NCBI GenBank assembly: GCA_902773215.1
Contig: CACYDQ010000243.1
Coordinates: forward strand, 1-10,855
Reading direction: 5' to 3'
Length of the DNA stretch: 10,855 bases
Source of the DNA: an uncultured Spirochaetaceae bacterium
Lineage (GTDB): Bacteria > Spirochaetota > Spirochaetia > Treponematales > Treponemataceae
Shown: positions 1 through 6,841 of the stretch, piece by piece
Layout of the letters: every line of letters starts with the position of its first letter
Position numbering within the stretch: the first letter of the stretch is position 1
The notes under the pieces: generated by a model
Told to the model about the DNA's origin: nothing
The model's input: the letters and a program-made list of their open reading frames with translations, nothing else
Database searches by the model: none
Position numbers and translations under genes: made by a program

Positions 1-1287
1 TCAGACATTTGCCGCCGATGCGACGGCCTCGACAGCCTCTTTCTGCTCCGCCGGGGTGGAGACCTTGATGAGCTTGTCGATTATCGTGCGGTTGTCCAGA
101 AGGTCACCCAGGGACTGCTCGTGGTGCAGGCGGGTGATGACGTTGGCAAAGAGGCCGGACACGTTCGTGCTGATATACCACTCCCGCTTGAGCAGCTCGG
201 AATGGAAGACCGCGTTCGTCCCGATTATCCGGTAGAAAAGCCCCTGCTTGTATGCCTCGTCGAACTGCTCGATGGCGTTTCCCGTAAAGAAGGGCAGGCT
301 GATTGCGGCTATGACTTTCGTCGCCCCCTGCTCGTGCAGGAAGGTCATCGCCTTGAGCAGGGTGCCGCCCGTGCCGAGCATGTCGTCGGCGAGGAAGGCG
401 ACCTTACCTTTCACGTCGCCGAGCAGCTTGATGCTCTTGATGTTGGAATTCTTCGCATCCTGCGTGACGACCGAATAGTCCCGCTCCTTGTAAATCATCG
501 CGAGGGGCTTCTTGAGACCGGTCGCATAGAACTTGTTGCGGTCAATCGCGCCGGTATCCGGGCTGACGACGACCAGGTCCTCCTTAGTCAGGTCAACGGC
601 CTTGGCAAGCTCACGGATTATCTGGTAGGAGGCGTGCAGGTTTTCGCAGTGGGTGTGGCTGAACGCATTGACTATCTCGCGCGAATGCAGGTCGAGCGTG
701 ATGATGCGGTTCACGTCCATGTTCTCGTAGATATGTCCGAGCAGGGCGGCGGTCAGGCCTTCCCTCCCCTTCTTCTTGTGCTGGCGGCTGTAAGGGTAGA
801 CCGGCAGGACGAGCGTAATCTGCTTGGCCCCGGCCTGGCGCACGGTGTCTATCGTGACAAGGAGGGCCATCACGTGGTCGTTGACGCTCAGGCGGAAGGT
901 ATTCTTTCCGTCATTGAAGCTGATGGGCTCGTGGTTCTCCACGTCCTGGAAGATGAACACGTCCTTTCCGCGTATGCATTCCAGGAGCTCGCACTTGAAC
1001 TCGCCGTTCGCAAAATAGGTGCAGCGGCTGTTCACCTTGAAGACCGGCGGCCGGTACTTGTCCGTCATCCCCCGGACACAGAGGTCGCTCGTATGCAGGT
1101 CGTTGTCCAGGTTCATCTGCTGGACGACGGCCTCTTTGTCGATGCTGTAACGCTTGGAAATGACATCGCTCTTCAGCGAGAAGCGGTGCTTGTACATGTG
1201 ACGGAGGTGCGTTATGACCTCGTTCGCGAAAGACTCGCCGCCCGGACAGGCCACTACGGCAAGGTTGGTAGGTTCAGAATACGGCAT
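1..1287 (-). CDS. prs: Ribose-phosphate pyrophosphokinase (PRPP synthetase), long form
   Basis: Makes phosphoribosyl pyrophosphate from ribose 5-phosphate and ATP in the cytoplasm, feeding purine, pyrimidine, NAD, His and Trp synthesis. The 428-residue product is about 110 residues longer than the usual enzyme (about 315); the extra length lies mainly at the N terminus (about 1-85) and C terminus. Family landmarks are visible: FANGEF (92-97), the ATP-site region PVYPYSRQHKKKGREG (162-177), DLHSREI (199-205, equivalent to the catalytic DLH), VVVSPDTGAIDR (239-250), a K267/R269 pair in YKERD matching the flexible-loop Lys/Arg, and the PRPP loop LADDMLGTGGT (299-309). In the PRPP loop the usual DDMIDTGGT has Gly305 where classical enzymes have a third Asp. 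The ATG follows GGGAG (1297-1301) at nine bases. It lies downstream of the envelope cluster but has its own likely promoter. The family call is firm; activity is inferred. Confidence 0.93.
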   Translation of the reverse strand: MPYSEPTNLAVVACPGGESFANEVITHLRHMYKHRFSLKSDVISKRYSIDKEAVVQQMNLDNDLHTSDLCVRGMTDKYRPPVFKVNSRCTYFANGEFKCELLECIRGKDVFIFQDVENHEPISFNDGKNTFRLSVNDHVMALLVTIDTVRQAGAKQITLVLPVYPYSRQHKKKGREGLTAALLGHIYENMDVNRIITLDLHSREIVNAFSHTHCENLHASYQIIRELAKAVDLTKEDLVVVSPDTGAIDRNKFYATGLKKPLAMIYKERDYSVVTQDAKNSNIKSIKLLGDVKGKVAFLADDMLGTGGTLLKAMTFLHEQGATKVIAAISLPFFTGNAIEQFDEAYKQGLFYRIIGTNAVFHSELLKREWYISTNVSGLFANVITRLHHEQSLGDLLDNRTIIDKLIKVSTPAEQKEAVEAVASAANV

Positions 1288-1318
1288 TATTCTAATCTCC
1301 CTTTAAGACGTTGCCCCC

Positions 1319-1347
1319 ATTCTATCAGCTTTCGGGGGGAGCGACAA
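1319..1347 (-). promoter_or_regulatory. Probable sigma-70 promoter of prs
   Basis: On the minus strand TTGTCG (1347-1342, 4/6 match to the -35 consensus) is followed after exactly 17 bases by TAGAAT (1324-1319, 5/6). This places the start of transcription near 1312, about 25 bases before the prs ATG, with the GGGAG ribosome binding site between. It lies in the 78-base gap between the barrel-protein gene and prs. That gap holds a C5/G5 dyad (about 1313-1337) but no T-tailed hairpin, so read-through from the upstream operon is also possible. Confidence 0.55.
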
Positions 1348-1365
1348 GAGGGCAGACGGAAGGGA

Positions 1366-2958
1366 TCAATAAGAGACGGAAATGGAGAATACCAGGCCGA
1401 ACATGACCAGGGGCTCGTCCGGAGTGGAAGTCAGCTTGATCTTCCCGTTATCATACGTCGCCCCTCCAAAGACATACGGAACCGTCAGGGATATATCCAC
1501 ATGGCGGAGCCCGGTGAAGGTCAGGCTCGGAAGCAGGTAGCCCTGCTTGCTGATGGGGTTGTACCACCAGCGGACGGCGGGCGAGAAGTCCGTGCCCATC
1601 GCATGTGACCAGCCGAAAGTCACGCCGATATCGTGGGTCATCCGGTCGTCCTCCGGCTTGTCGGGGTCATATGTCATCTGATACTCGGCGGCAATGCCGA
1701 ATTTTCCCCAGGCGTTGGTCTCGATGATGCGGCTTACTCCGCCGACGAACCTCGAAATTCCCGGCTTAAAGTTCAGATCCTTGACGTCGTCAAGGGAGAA
1801 GTGGGTCATGCCCCAGAGGTTTATGTGGTTCTTCAGTATGTCGGTCGTCAGCGACGCGCCGATGGCAGGTTGCATCCAGTACTTATCGCTCGTCGCCCAC
1901 TTCCTGCCGAACAGCTCCAGCGAAACGGGGCCGAAGGGATACTGAATCTTGGCCGCATACGAGAGGTTGTCCTTGCTGATTTCATCGCCGATGGAATACA
2001 TCCCTATGCCCTGGATCTCGCCCTTCCAGATTGGAAGGGTCAGTATGGCATCGAAGCGCTTCCCCGTGTCGGACTTGTCCGCATAGGGATTGACGACCCT
2101 GCCGTCTCCCTCGTCGTCAAGGATGTTTGTGTCGAATATCTGCGAATTGCTCCATGCCGTCCCCGTCTTTCCGGCAGTGACGTAGAGCTTGTCGTTCATG
2201 ATGTAATCGAAGTAGAGGGACTTGAGGTCGAAGTTGAACTCCGGGAACTCGCTGTAGAAGCTTCCCCTGACGACCATGTCATCGAAGGGCTTAGCGGTGA
2301 AGCCGAGCGTATTCTGGAATATCGCGAAGGGGGCCGTGCTTCCCTCAGGGAACATCTGGAAGGTCAGTCCGCCGCTCGCGGTGAAATATCCCCACCACTC
2401 AAACTTTTTTTCATCGGACGTTCCCTTGCTCGGAGAGTCCGTCACAGGAGCGGACTCAACGCCCTGTACGTCCTCAGCCTCATCGAACATGCCCCATAAA
2501 TCCTCATCGACGGACTCATCGTCAGAGGCAACGGGAGGTTCGTCAGGAACAGGGAAGTCTGCCGCCGCATCGTCGGACGGCGCGTAATCAATGCCGGCAG
2601 GAACCGGGTCATCAGGAAGGGGCTCCGTGGAAGCAGCCGGAGAATCGTCCGTACCGACGGACCAATAGCCGGGGTAATCCGGGTCCTGCCCGCCGTCGTC
2701 CCACTCGCTCGTGTCGCTGTAGACCCCCTCACCGGAGTCCGCATCAAAGGAAGCGTCTATCGTCGACGGCGTAGAAGCCCAGAAGCGCGTGTCACTGTAT
2801 ATGCCGTCTCCCGCATCGGCGTCAAAGTTCCGCGTGTCGCTGTAAATTCCCCAGCCGGAGTCCGGGTCGAAGGACTCGGCCACGAGGACGGGAATAAAAA
2901 ACAGGGTACTCGCGGCAAAAAAGACTGCCTTGAACACGCTTCGGCTGGGAACGGACAT
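1366..2958 (-). CDS. Predicted outer-membrane beta-barrel protein with N-terminal Asp-rich repeats
   Basis: A 530-residue exported protein I cannot assign to a named family. Residues 1-27 look like a signal peptide (hydrophobic stretch about 8-26, cleavage probably at VLVA/ES). Directly after it come three copies of an about 15-residue unit with the pattern FD(P/A)D(S/A)GxG(I/V)YSDT at 30-44, 45-59 and 71-85. A low-complexity acidic, Pro/Ser-rich linker follows (about 86-185), then about 340 residues of alternating polar/aromatic strands (for example SLYFDYIMNDKLYVTAGK, SLELFGRKW). The chain ends in SISVSY, a terminal aromatic typical of outer-membrane barrels. The ATG lies one base after the stop of the LolA-like gene, so the two are probably translationally coupled. 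A role as the outer-membrane partner of the neighbouring permeases and carrier is inference from context only. Confidence 0.75.
   Translation of the reverse strand: MSVPSRSVFKAVFFAASTLFFIPVLVAESFDPDSGWGIYSDTRNFDADAGDGIYSDTRFWASTPSTIDASFDADSGEGVYSDTSEWDDGGQDPDYPGYWSVGTDDSPAASTEPLPDDPVPAGIDYAPSDDAAADFPVPDEPPVASDDESVDEDLWGMFDEAEDVQGVESAPVTDSPSKGTSDEKKFEWWGYFTASGGLTFQMFPEGSTAPFAIFQNTLGFTAKPFDDMVVRGSFYSEFPEFNFDLKSLYFDYIMNDKLYVTAGKTGTAWSNSQIFDTNILDDEGDGRVVNPYADKSDTGKRFDAILTLPIWKGEIQGIGMYSIGDEISKDNLSYAAKIQYPFGPVSLELFGRKWATSDKYWMQPAIGASLTTDILKNHINLWGMTHFSLDDVKDLNFKPGISRFVGGVSRIIETNAWGKFGIAAEYQMTYDPDKPEDDRMTHDIGVTFGWSHAMGTDFSPAVRWWYNPISKQGYLLPSLTFTGLRHVDISLTVPYVFGGATYDNGKIKLTSTPDEPLVMFGLVFSISVSY
2704..2871 (-). 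repeat. Three coding repeats of an Asp/Gly-rich 15-residue unit
   Basis: These code for residues 30-85 of the barrel protein. Units 1 and 2 (residues 30-44 and 45-59) are directly adjacent; unit 3 (71-85) is separated by an 11-residue spacer. Each carries D-x-D-x-G-x-G-(I/V)-Y-S-D-T. The spacing of the acidic residues resembles calcium-binding loops, but the canonical final Glu is absent. Binding is therefore only a possibility. Confidence 0.8.
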
Positions 2959-2959
2959 T

Positions 2960-3751
2960 TTACTTGCTCATCATCTCCACATATTTCTTGGTATACACGC
3001 TGTCCTTCTGCTTGGCGAACGAGACATTCGCAATCGTTATCTGCGTCTGCTCGTACTGCATTTTGCCATTGATTTTCTTGCCGCGAAGGTTGTCAACGAC
3101 GACCATCTTGTCGGGAACCGAGTGGTTCTCGAACAGCTTGTAGGAAGGAATGGCGGTCGTGCGCAAAAGCTGCCCCGAAAGGCTGTAGTCTTCTTTCATG
3201 CGGATGAGGCCGTCCTCCTCCGTCACCCACAGCTTTATCGTCGGGTAGTTGACGCTCTTGCTGGTCGCCGTCAGGGTCATCTTGATGCAGGCCAGCTTGC
3301 CGAGCTTGACCTTCTCGGCCTTGTCAATCTTGTAATTCTTGCTGTAGTGCTGGGGCGTGAAGTCCGCCGGGGTCGCGTTGGTCCCGCCGACGTTGTCCTT
3401 GGAGGACGTGAACACGAACTGGCGGTCAGAGGGGTCGTAGAACCAGATGTTGTTGTCGAACTGGACATAGCCCTTGCCCCTGTCCTTCTCGGGACCGGTG
3501 ATGAGGATGGTATAGGCATCCGCGTCATCGCGCCGGTACATGACGACCGACGTCGTGGACTTGCCCTGCCCGGGCTTCTCCTGGACAAGCGAGTAGTTCG
3601 CGGCGAAATCCGTCCCGTAGAACGAAGTTGAGTCATCGACCTTCTTAAGGAGGGCCTTCGCGTCAGATGCGGCCATATCCGCGGCAAAAGCCGATCCGGC
3701 AAGGACGGCGGCCGCAATCACGAATATCGATTTAATAACACCCTTTTTCAT
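2960..3751 (-). CDS. LolA-like outer-membrane lipoprotein-sorting protein (periplasmic carrier)
   Basis: A 263-residue protein with a clear signal peptide (MKK start, hydrophobic 8-21, cleavage after SAFA at residue 23/24). The mature part fits the LolA-like/outer-membrane lipoprotein-sorting family: an unclosed-barrel pattern with YVQFDNNIWFYDPSDRQFV (about 95-113), KLACIKMTLTATSK and the late KLWVTEEDGLIRMKEDY, plus a C-terminal YTKKYVEMMSK. Known relatives shuttle lipids or lipoproteins across the periplasm. GAGGAG lies six bases before the ATG (3763-3758), a strong ribosome binding site. It sits 36 bases after the second permease gene and one base before the barrel gene, in one apparent operon. 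The family call is good, the cargo is unknown, and the canonical LolA itself is smaller (about 180 mature residues). Confidence 0.82.
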   Translation of the reverse strand: MKKGVIKSIFVIAAAVLAGSAFAADMAASDAKALLKKVDDSTSFYGTDFAANYSLVQEKPGQGKSTTSVVMYRRDDADAYTILITGPEKDRGKGYVQFDNNIWFYDPSDRQFVFTSSKDNVGGTNATPADFTPQHYSKNYKIDKAEKVKLGKLACIKMTLTATSKSVNYPTIKLWVTEEDGLIRMKEDYSLSGQLLRTTAIPSYKLFENHSVPDKMVVVDNLRGKKINGKMQYEQTQITIANVSFAKQKDSVYTKKYVEMMSK

Positions 3752-3787
3752 TTTCTTCTCCTCTTGAAATGTGGTTGTTCAGTAGAA

Positions 3788-5104
3788 TCATGCCGTTGTC
3801 GCCAGTGCTCCGACCGGACTTATATGTACGGCATTTCGAATAGTAAACAACGTTGTGGAAATCGTAGTTACAATCACAATCAAAAAGAGAAGGATAGATT
3901 TCACTATATTTATGGAAGGAACCAGATGGCTCTTGGTCAGGAAAATCTCAAAGGCCGAAACGAACGACAAGTTCATGCAGGACAGGCCCCAGGTTCCCAA
4001 AAGGGCGAGGACAAGCCCGAAGAGGAAGCCCAGGACGAGCAGGTAGAAGGACTCCGTCATGAAAACCATGCGGACGCCCAGGTGCTTCATGCCGAGGGCG
4101 CGGAAAGTTCCTATCTCGGTCGTACGCTTGATGACTATGATGCGGTAGGTGCTGCCCATTCCCACGCCGATTATCACGAGGAGGATGAGGATTATCAGGT
4201 CGACGACGGCCTTGAGCGCGTCTATGATAAACTGCAGGTCCTTTATGTTGGAGTCAAGGGGAATCAGGCCGTAAAGTTCCCCCGCAGACGCATCCCAGTC
4301 GTGGATTGCGTCCCGGAAGTCGTCCTTGTCGTCCGTCAGAGGAAACATGTTGTAGACAGCCTCAAGCTTCTTCTGCAAGCCCACTATATCCTTCTTGCCA
4401 AAATCCCTGTCCGGGAAATACGCGCTTATGCGGTTCGCGTAGTCCTCGCCCCTGTCAATCAGTTTTTCCAGGGCCTTCAGGTCCGCATATACCGTGTAGG
4501 TGCCGAAGACGCTCGAATCACAGAAGATTCCCTCGATAATGACGGTCCCCGTGTTGGTGTAGCCGTCGTCGGTGGTCGTCTGTATGGTCAGCGAGTCCCC
4601 GGCCTTCGCGCTCAGTTTATCGGCAAGAAACTCAGAAATCAGTATCCCGTTCCTGCCGTCAAGCTCCTCTATGCCCCCGGACGTGATGTTCAGTCCGGAC
4701 AGCAGGTTCCGCTCCGCCTTGAAGTCCACGCCGCGGAACTGCCAGAGCCGGGTCTCCACCCCCTCGAAAATCAGGGTGGAGCTGGTCGCGTCGCAGTCTA
4801 TCCTCTTGTAGAACTCCACGTTCTTGTCGATGAAGGAACCGAGCATCTCGATTTTGCCGTCAATGTCCGGGATGCTGTTCGTGCTGTTGCGGCCACCCCG
4901 GAAGACCAAATCCCCGCCGTAATAGATGAGGGATTTGTCCCGGATGGACTTGAGCATACCGTCCGTGGAGAAGACGACCATCAGCATAATCGCGCATCCG
5001 ACGGTACAGACCGTGAAGAGCGACACGTACTGCTTCTTGTTGTACAGAAGGGTCTTGAGAGCGAGCTTGCTGTAGAAGCCCAGGGCCTGCAGGATTCTTT
5101 TCAT
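3788..5104 (-). CDS. ABC transporter permease, FtsX/MacB/LolCE type (second of a pair)
   Basis: A 438-residue inner-membrane protein with the four-helix FtsX layout: helix 1 at about 27-46, a large periplasmic domain (47-295), then helices at about 296-318, 350-375 and 400-423. The cytoplasmic coupling segment KRTTEIGTFRALGMKHLGV (326-344) matches the family signature that contacts the ATPase. The C-terminal SPVGALATTA lacks the final Arg of the usual PxxAxR tail. I chose the ATG at 5104 because it overlaps the previous stop as ATGA and has AGGGGG five bases upstream; the longer frame from 5167 only translates the end of the preceding gene. Relatives (LolC/LolE, MacB) use ATP hydrolysis mechanically to release lipoproteins or other substrates. 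The LolA-like gene downstream supports a Lol-like role, as inference. Confidence 0.88.
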   Translation of the reverse strand: MKRILQALGFYSKLALKTLLYNKKQYVSLFTVCTVGCAIMLMVVFSTDGMLKSIRDKSLIYYGGDLVFRGGRNSTNSIPDIDGKIEMLGSFIDKNVEFYKRIDCDATSSTLIFEGVETRLWQFRGVDFKAERNLLSGLNITSGGIEELDGRNGILISEFLADKLSAKAGDSLTIQTTTDDGYTNTGTVIIEGIFCDSSVFGTYTVYADLKALEKLIDRGEDYANRISAYFPDRDFGKKDIVGLQKKLEAVYNMFPLTDDKDDFRDAIHDWDASAGELYGLIPLDSNIKDLQFIIDALKAVVDLIILILLVIIGVGMGSTYRIIVIKRTTEIGTFRALGMKHLGVRMVFMTESFYLLVLGFLFGLVLALLGTWGLSCMNLSFVSAFEIFLTKSHLVPSINIVKSILLFLIVIVTTISTTLFTIRNAVHISPVGALATTA

Positions 5105-6555
5105 ATCTGCCCCCTCATGGCGACGATGGGATTTGCCTGCATGGCGATGCGGACGGGGAAGTACCATCCTATCAGGGTCAGGGCCGCCGCCACCCCCATG
5201 CAGAGGGATATGTTGGACGGAAGGAGGACGCAGCGGAGCGAGTTGCCGCCGAAGAGCTGTACCAGCAGCGAGTTGTGGAGCTCTATTCCTGCCGCGTTGA
5301 CGAGGAAGCAGAAGCCCGCCCCCAGAAGGCAGCCGAGGATTCCCGCCGTTATCGTCAGCAGGGCGGTCTCCCAGAAGAACTGGAGCTTGACGAAGCCCCG
5401 TTTTGCCCCGATTGCCCGGAGCGTCCCCGTCTCCGTCATCCGGCTCAGGGACGATATCATCAGGGTATTGGCGACGACGATGAATCCCGTCAGCAATATA
5501 AGGATAATCCCGACGTTCATCACGAGGCGCAGGAAGAAGACCATCGCGACGTTGCCTCCCGCGGCGGACCTCCAGTTGGTCGCCTGCACGGGCCAGTCCC
5601 GCTGGTCAAAGATTTGGTTGAGCCTGCGGATGACCGCCCCTGCCCGGGACGAATTCTTGAGCTTGATGACGAGGTAAGACCATACCAGGCTCTCGCCCCT
5701 GGGGCTGTCCCCGGAGTCCGGCGCATCCTTGCCGAAGTCCTGCTCCTCTACCTCAATGCCGACCGTATCCCCGGCATCCGCGAAAAGGTCCTCAATGGAG
5801 TCAAAGCCCCCGTTTATCAAGTCCATTGCGTCAGGGTCTATGTCCTCGTCCGCCGTGATGTTGCTGAGATCCAGAAGGTCACGCAGCACGTCCGGTGAGA
5901 TGAGGGCTATCTTGTTCATCGTCGAGTTCTCCACGCCGTACTCATAGATTCCCGTCAGCGTGACAAGACGGACGTTTATCGTCGCCCCGTTTGACGTAAG
6001 CACCTGGAACTTCTCGCCTATCTTGGGATCCTCGGTCAGGTCGAGCGCGTCCTTGAGGGACTCCACCGCCCCCCGGCTCAGCATGAGGCCTGACTGCCCC
6101 TTGTCGTAGGGACCGCCCTCGGTGACATGGATTCCGCTCATGCAGGGAACATAGTCCGCCGCCTCCACGCCGAAGAAATTCAGCCAGGCCCTGCTGTGGT
6201 CACCGCCTTTTATTGCCGCATAACCCGACACCTGGGGCAGGACAGCATCGATTTCTTCCATAGAGGAGACGTACTCCGACACCTCCTGGAAGGGAATGAG
6301 GGAAGGAATGACAGAGAACTCCCCCAGGATGGGCGTGTCGTCGCCGAAGAGACTCAGGCTCATGTTGGAGCGGGGTCTGACGACGATGTCCCCCGTAAAG
6401 CTGTTTATGAAGGTGCGCTCCAGACCGGAATCCGTACCATCAAACACTGCGTTGGACAAGCAGAGAACCGAGATGGAGAAAGCGATGAAGAGGATTATTA
6501 CCACGGAACTTTTGCGCGAAACTACGTTGCGCAAAGCGAAACGGAAAGCGAACAT
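5101..6555 (-). CDS. ABC transporter permease, FtsX/MacB/LolCE type (first of a pair)
   Basis: A 484-residue inner-membrane protein. It begins with the typical short cytoplasmic FAFRFALRNVVSRKSS, followed by helix 1 (about 17-37). A long periplasmic domain (38-335) comes next, then helices at about 337-368, 395-420 and 447-466. The coupling helix SRMTETGTLRAIGAKRGFV (371-389) and the tail NPIVAMRGQI (PxxAxR) are diagnostic for the family. An unusual acidic stretch (about 235-285, rich in Asp/Glu) sits near the end of the periplasmic domain. The start ATG has no Shine-Dalgarno sequence and lies only seven bases after a likely -10 box. With the following permease it probably forms a heterodimer like LolC/LolE. 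The ATP-binding partner is not encoded within the window. Confidence 0.9.
   Translation of the reverse strand: MFAFRFALRNVVSRKSSVVIILFIAFSISVLCLSNAVFDGTDSGLERTFINSFTGDIVVRPRSNMSLSLFGDDTPILGEFSVIPSLIPFQEVSEYVSSMEEIDAVLPQVSGYAAIKGGDHSRAWLNFFGVEAADYVPCMSGIHVTEGGPYDKGQSGLMLSRGAVESLKDALDLTEDPKIGEKFQVLTSNGATINVRLVTLTGIYEYGVENSTMNKIALISPDVLRDLLDLSNITADEDIDPDAMDLINGGFDSIEDLFADAGDTVGIEVEEQDFGKDAPDSGDSPRGESLVWSYLVIKLKNSSRAGAVIRRLNQIFDQRDWPVQATNWRSAAGGNVAMVFFLRLVMNVGIILILLTGFIVVANTLMISSLSRMTETGTLRAIGAKRGFVKLQFFWETALLTITAGILGCLLGAGFCFLVNAAGIELHNSLLVQLFGGNSLRCVLLPSNISLCMGVAAALTLIGWYFPVRIAMQANPIVAMRGQI
5105..5116 (-). promoter_or_regulatory. Ribosome binding site fixing the second permease start
   Basis: GAGGGGG (5116-5110) lies five bases before the ATG at 5104 and inside the last codons of the first permease. 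Together with the ATGA stop/start overlap (5104-5101) it supports coupled translation of the two permeases in equal amounts. Confidence 0.7.
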
Positions 6556-6562
6556 TTGCCAG

Positions 6563-6591
6563 ATTGTATCAGAATATCAGGCTTTCCTCAA
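6563..6591 (-). promoter_or_regulatory. Probable promoter of the permease/LolA/barrel operon
   Basis: On the minus strand TTGAGG (6591-6586, 4/6) and TACAAT (6568-6563, 5/6) are separated by exactly 17 bases. Only CTGGCAA (6562-6556) separates the -10 box from the ATG at 6555, so the expected transcription start falls on or next to the ATG, implying a leaderless mRNA. A short dyad GGCTT/AAGCC (6580-6594) overlaps the -35 box. Read-through from the tRNA promoter is an alternative source of transcript. Confidence 0.5.
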
Positions 6592-6622
6592 GCCGTCGGA
6601 GCGGCAGGATTTCAGGCGGGCA

Positions 6623-6694
6623 TGCTCGATACTGGATTCGGACCAGTGACTTCTACCGTGTGAAGGTAGCACTCTACCACTGAGTTAATCGAGC
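6623..6694 (-). tRNA. tRNA-Val (anticodon CAC)
   Basis: A 72-base cloverleaf can be folded by hand. The acceptor stem is GCTCGAT/ATCGAGC with discriminator A. The D arm is ACTC-AGTGGTA-GAGT, with G18G19 present. The anticodon arm is CTACC-TTCACAC-GGTAG, giving anticodon CAC after U33. The variable loop is AAGTC and the T arm is ACTGG-TCCGAAT-CCAGT. The 3' CCA is not encoded. The T loop has C where the almost universal U55 (pseudouridine) is expected, and the D stem begins with an A10-U25 pair instead of the common G-C. All stems are intact, so it looks like a functional gene; it reads GUG Val codons. It is driven by a consensus promoter just upstream and lies 67 bases before the permease operon in the same orientation. 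Confidence 0.93.
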
Positions 6695-6703
6695 TGAAAT
6701 ATG

Positions 6704-6726
6704 CGGATATTATATGCCAATATCCG
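6704..6726. repeat. Inverted repeat over the tRNA promoter -10 region
   Basis: CGGATATT (6704-6711) and AATATCCG (6719-6726) form a perfect 8-bp dyad around a 7-base centre. It overlaps the -10 box and part of the spacer. A second, self-complementary TATCCGGATA (6721-6730) overlaps its right arm. There is no T tract, so it is not a terminator. It could be an operator or chance in AT-rich DNA. Confidence 0.5.
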
Positions 6727-6737
6727 GATACTGTCAA
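6709..6737 (-). promoter_or_regulatory. Consensus sigma-70 promoter of the tRNA-Val gene
   Basis: On the minus strand a perfect TTGACA (6737-6732), a 17-base spacer and a perfect TATAAT (6714-6709) place transcription start near 6702, eight bases before the mature tRNA. This is what is expected for a strong stable-RNA promoter. Confidence 0.88.
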
Positions 6738-6814
6738 TAGTTTTTGACCGTCGTGACAGGGAATGCGTCCCCCTGCCGGATTCATAAATTTTTCCGTGAT
6801 GAACCTACGAATTT

Positions 6815-6841
6815 TATAAGCCCCCGGCAGATAGTATCTGC
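6815..6841 (+). promoter_or_regulatory. Possible -10 box and 15-base palindrome in front of the EEP lipoprotein gene
   Basis: TATAAG (6815-6820) could be a -10 box, but no convincing -35 is seen 17 bases before it (TTCCGT). The predicted start of transcription would be near 6827. That is where the perfect odd palindrome GCAGATAGTATCTGC (6827-6841) begins; it ends on the base before the ATG. It may be an operator or a 5' hairpin (GCAGA/TCTGC with loop TAGTA). No Shine-Dalgarno sequence is visible. Confidence 0.3.

Noticed and set aside
1313..1341. C5/G5 hairpin between the barrel gene and prs as a terminator
   Set aside because: The stem is only five base pairs with no T tract on either strand, and it overlaps the prs promoter.
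121..1608. 495-codon open frame on the plus strand opposite prs
   Set aside because: It crosses from one real minus-strand gene into another and through the prs promoter. Its translation has no recognisable domain.
3764..5677. 637-codon open frame on the plus strand
   Set aside because: It lies antisense to two well-supported permease genes, has no ribosome binding site, and its translation is low-complexity Arg/Gln/Val-rich without family motifs. It is a product of codon bias in GC-rich DNA.
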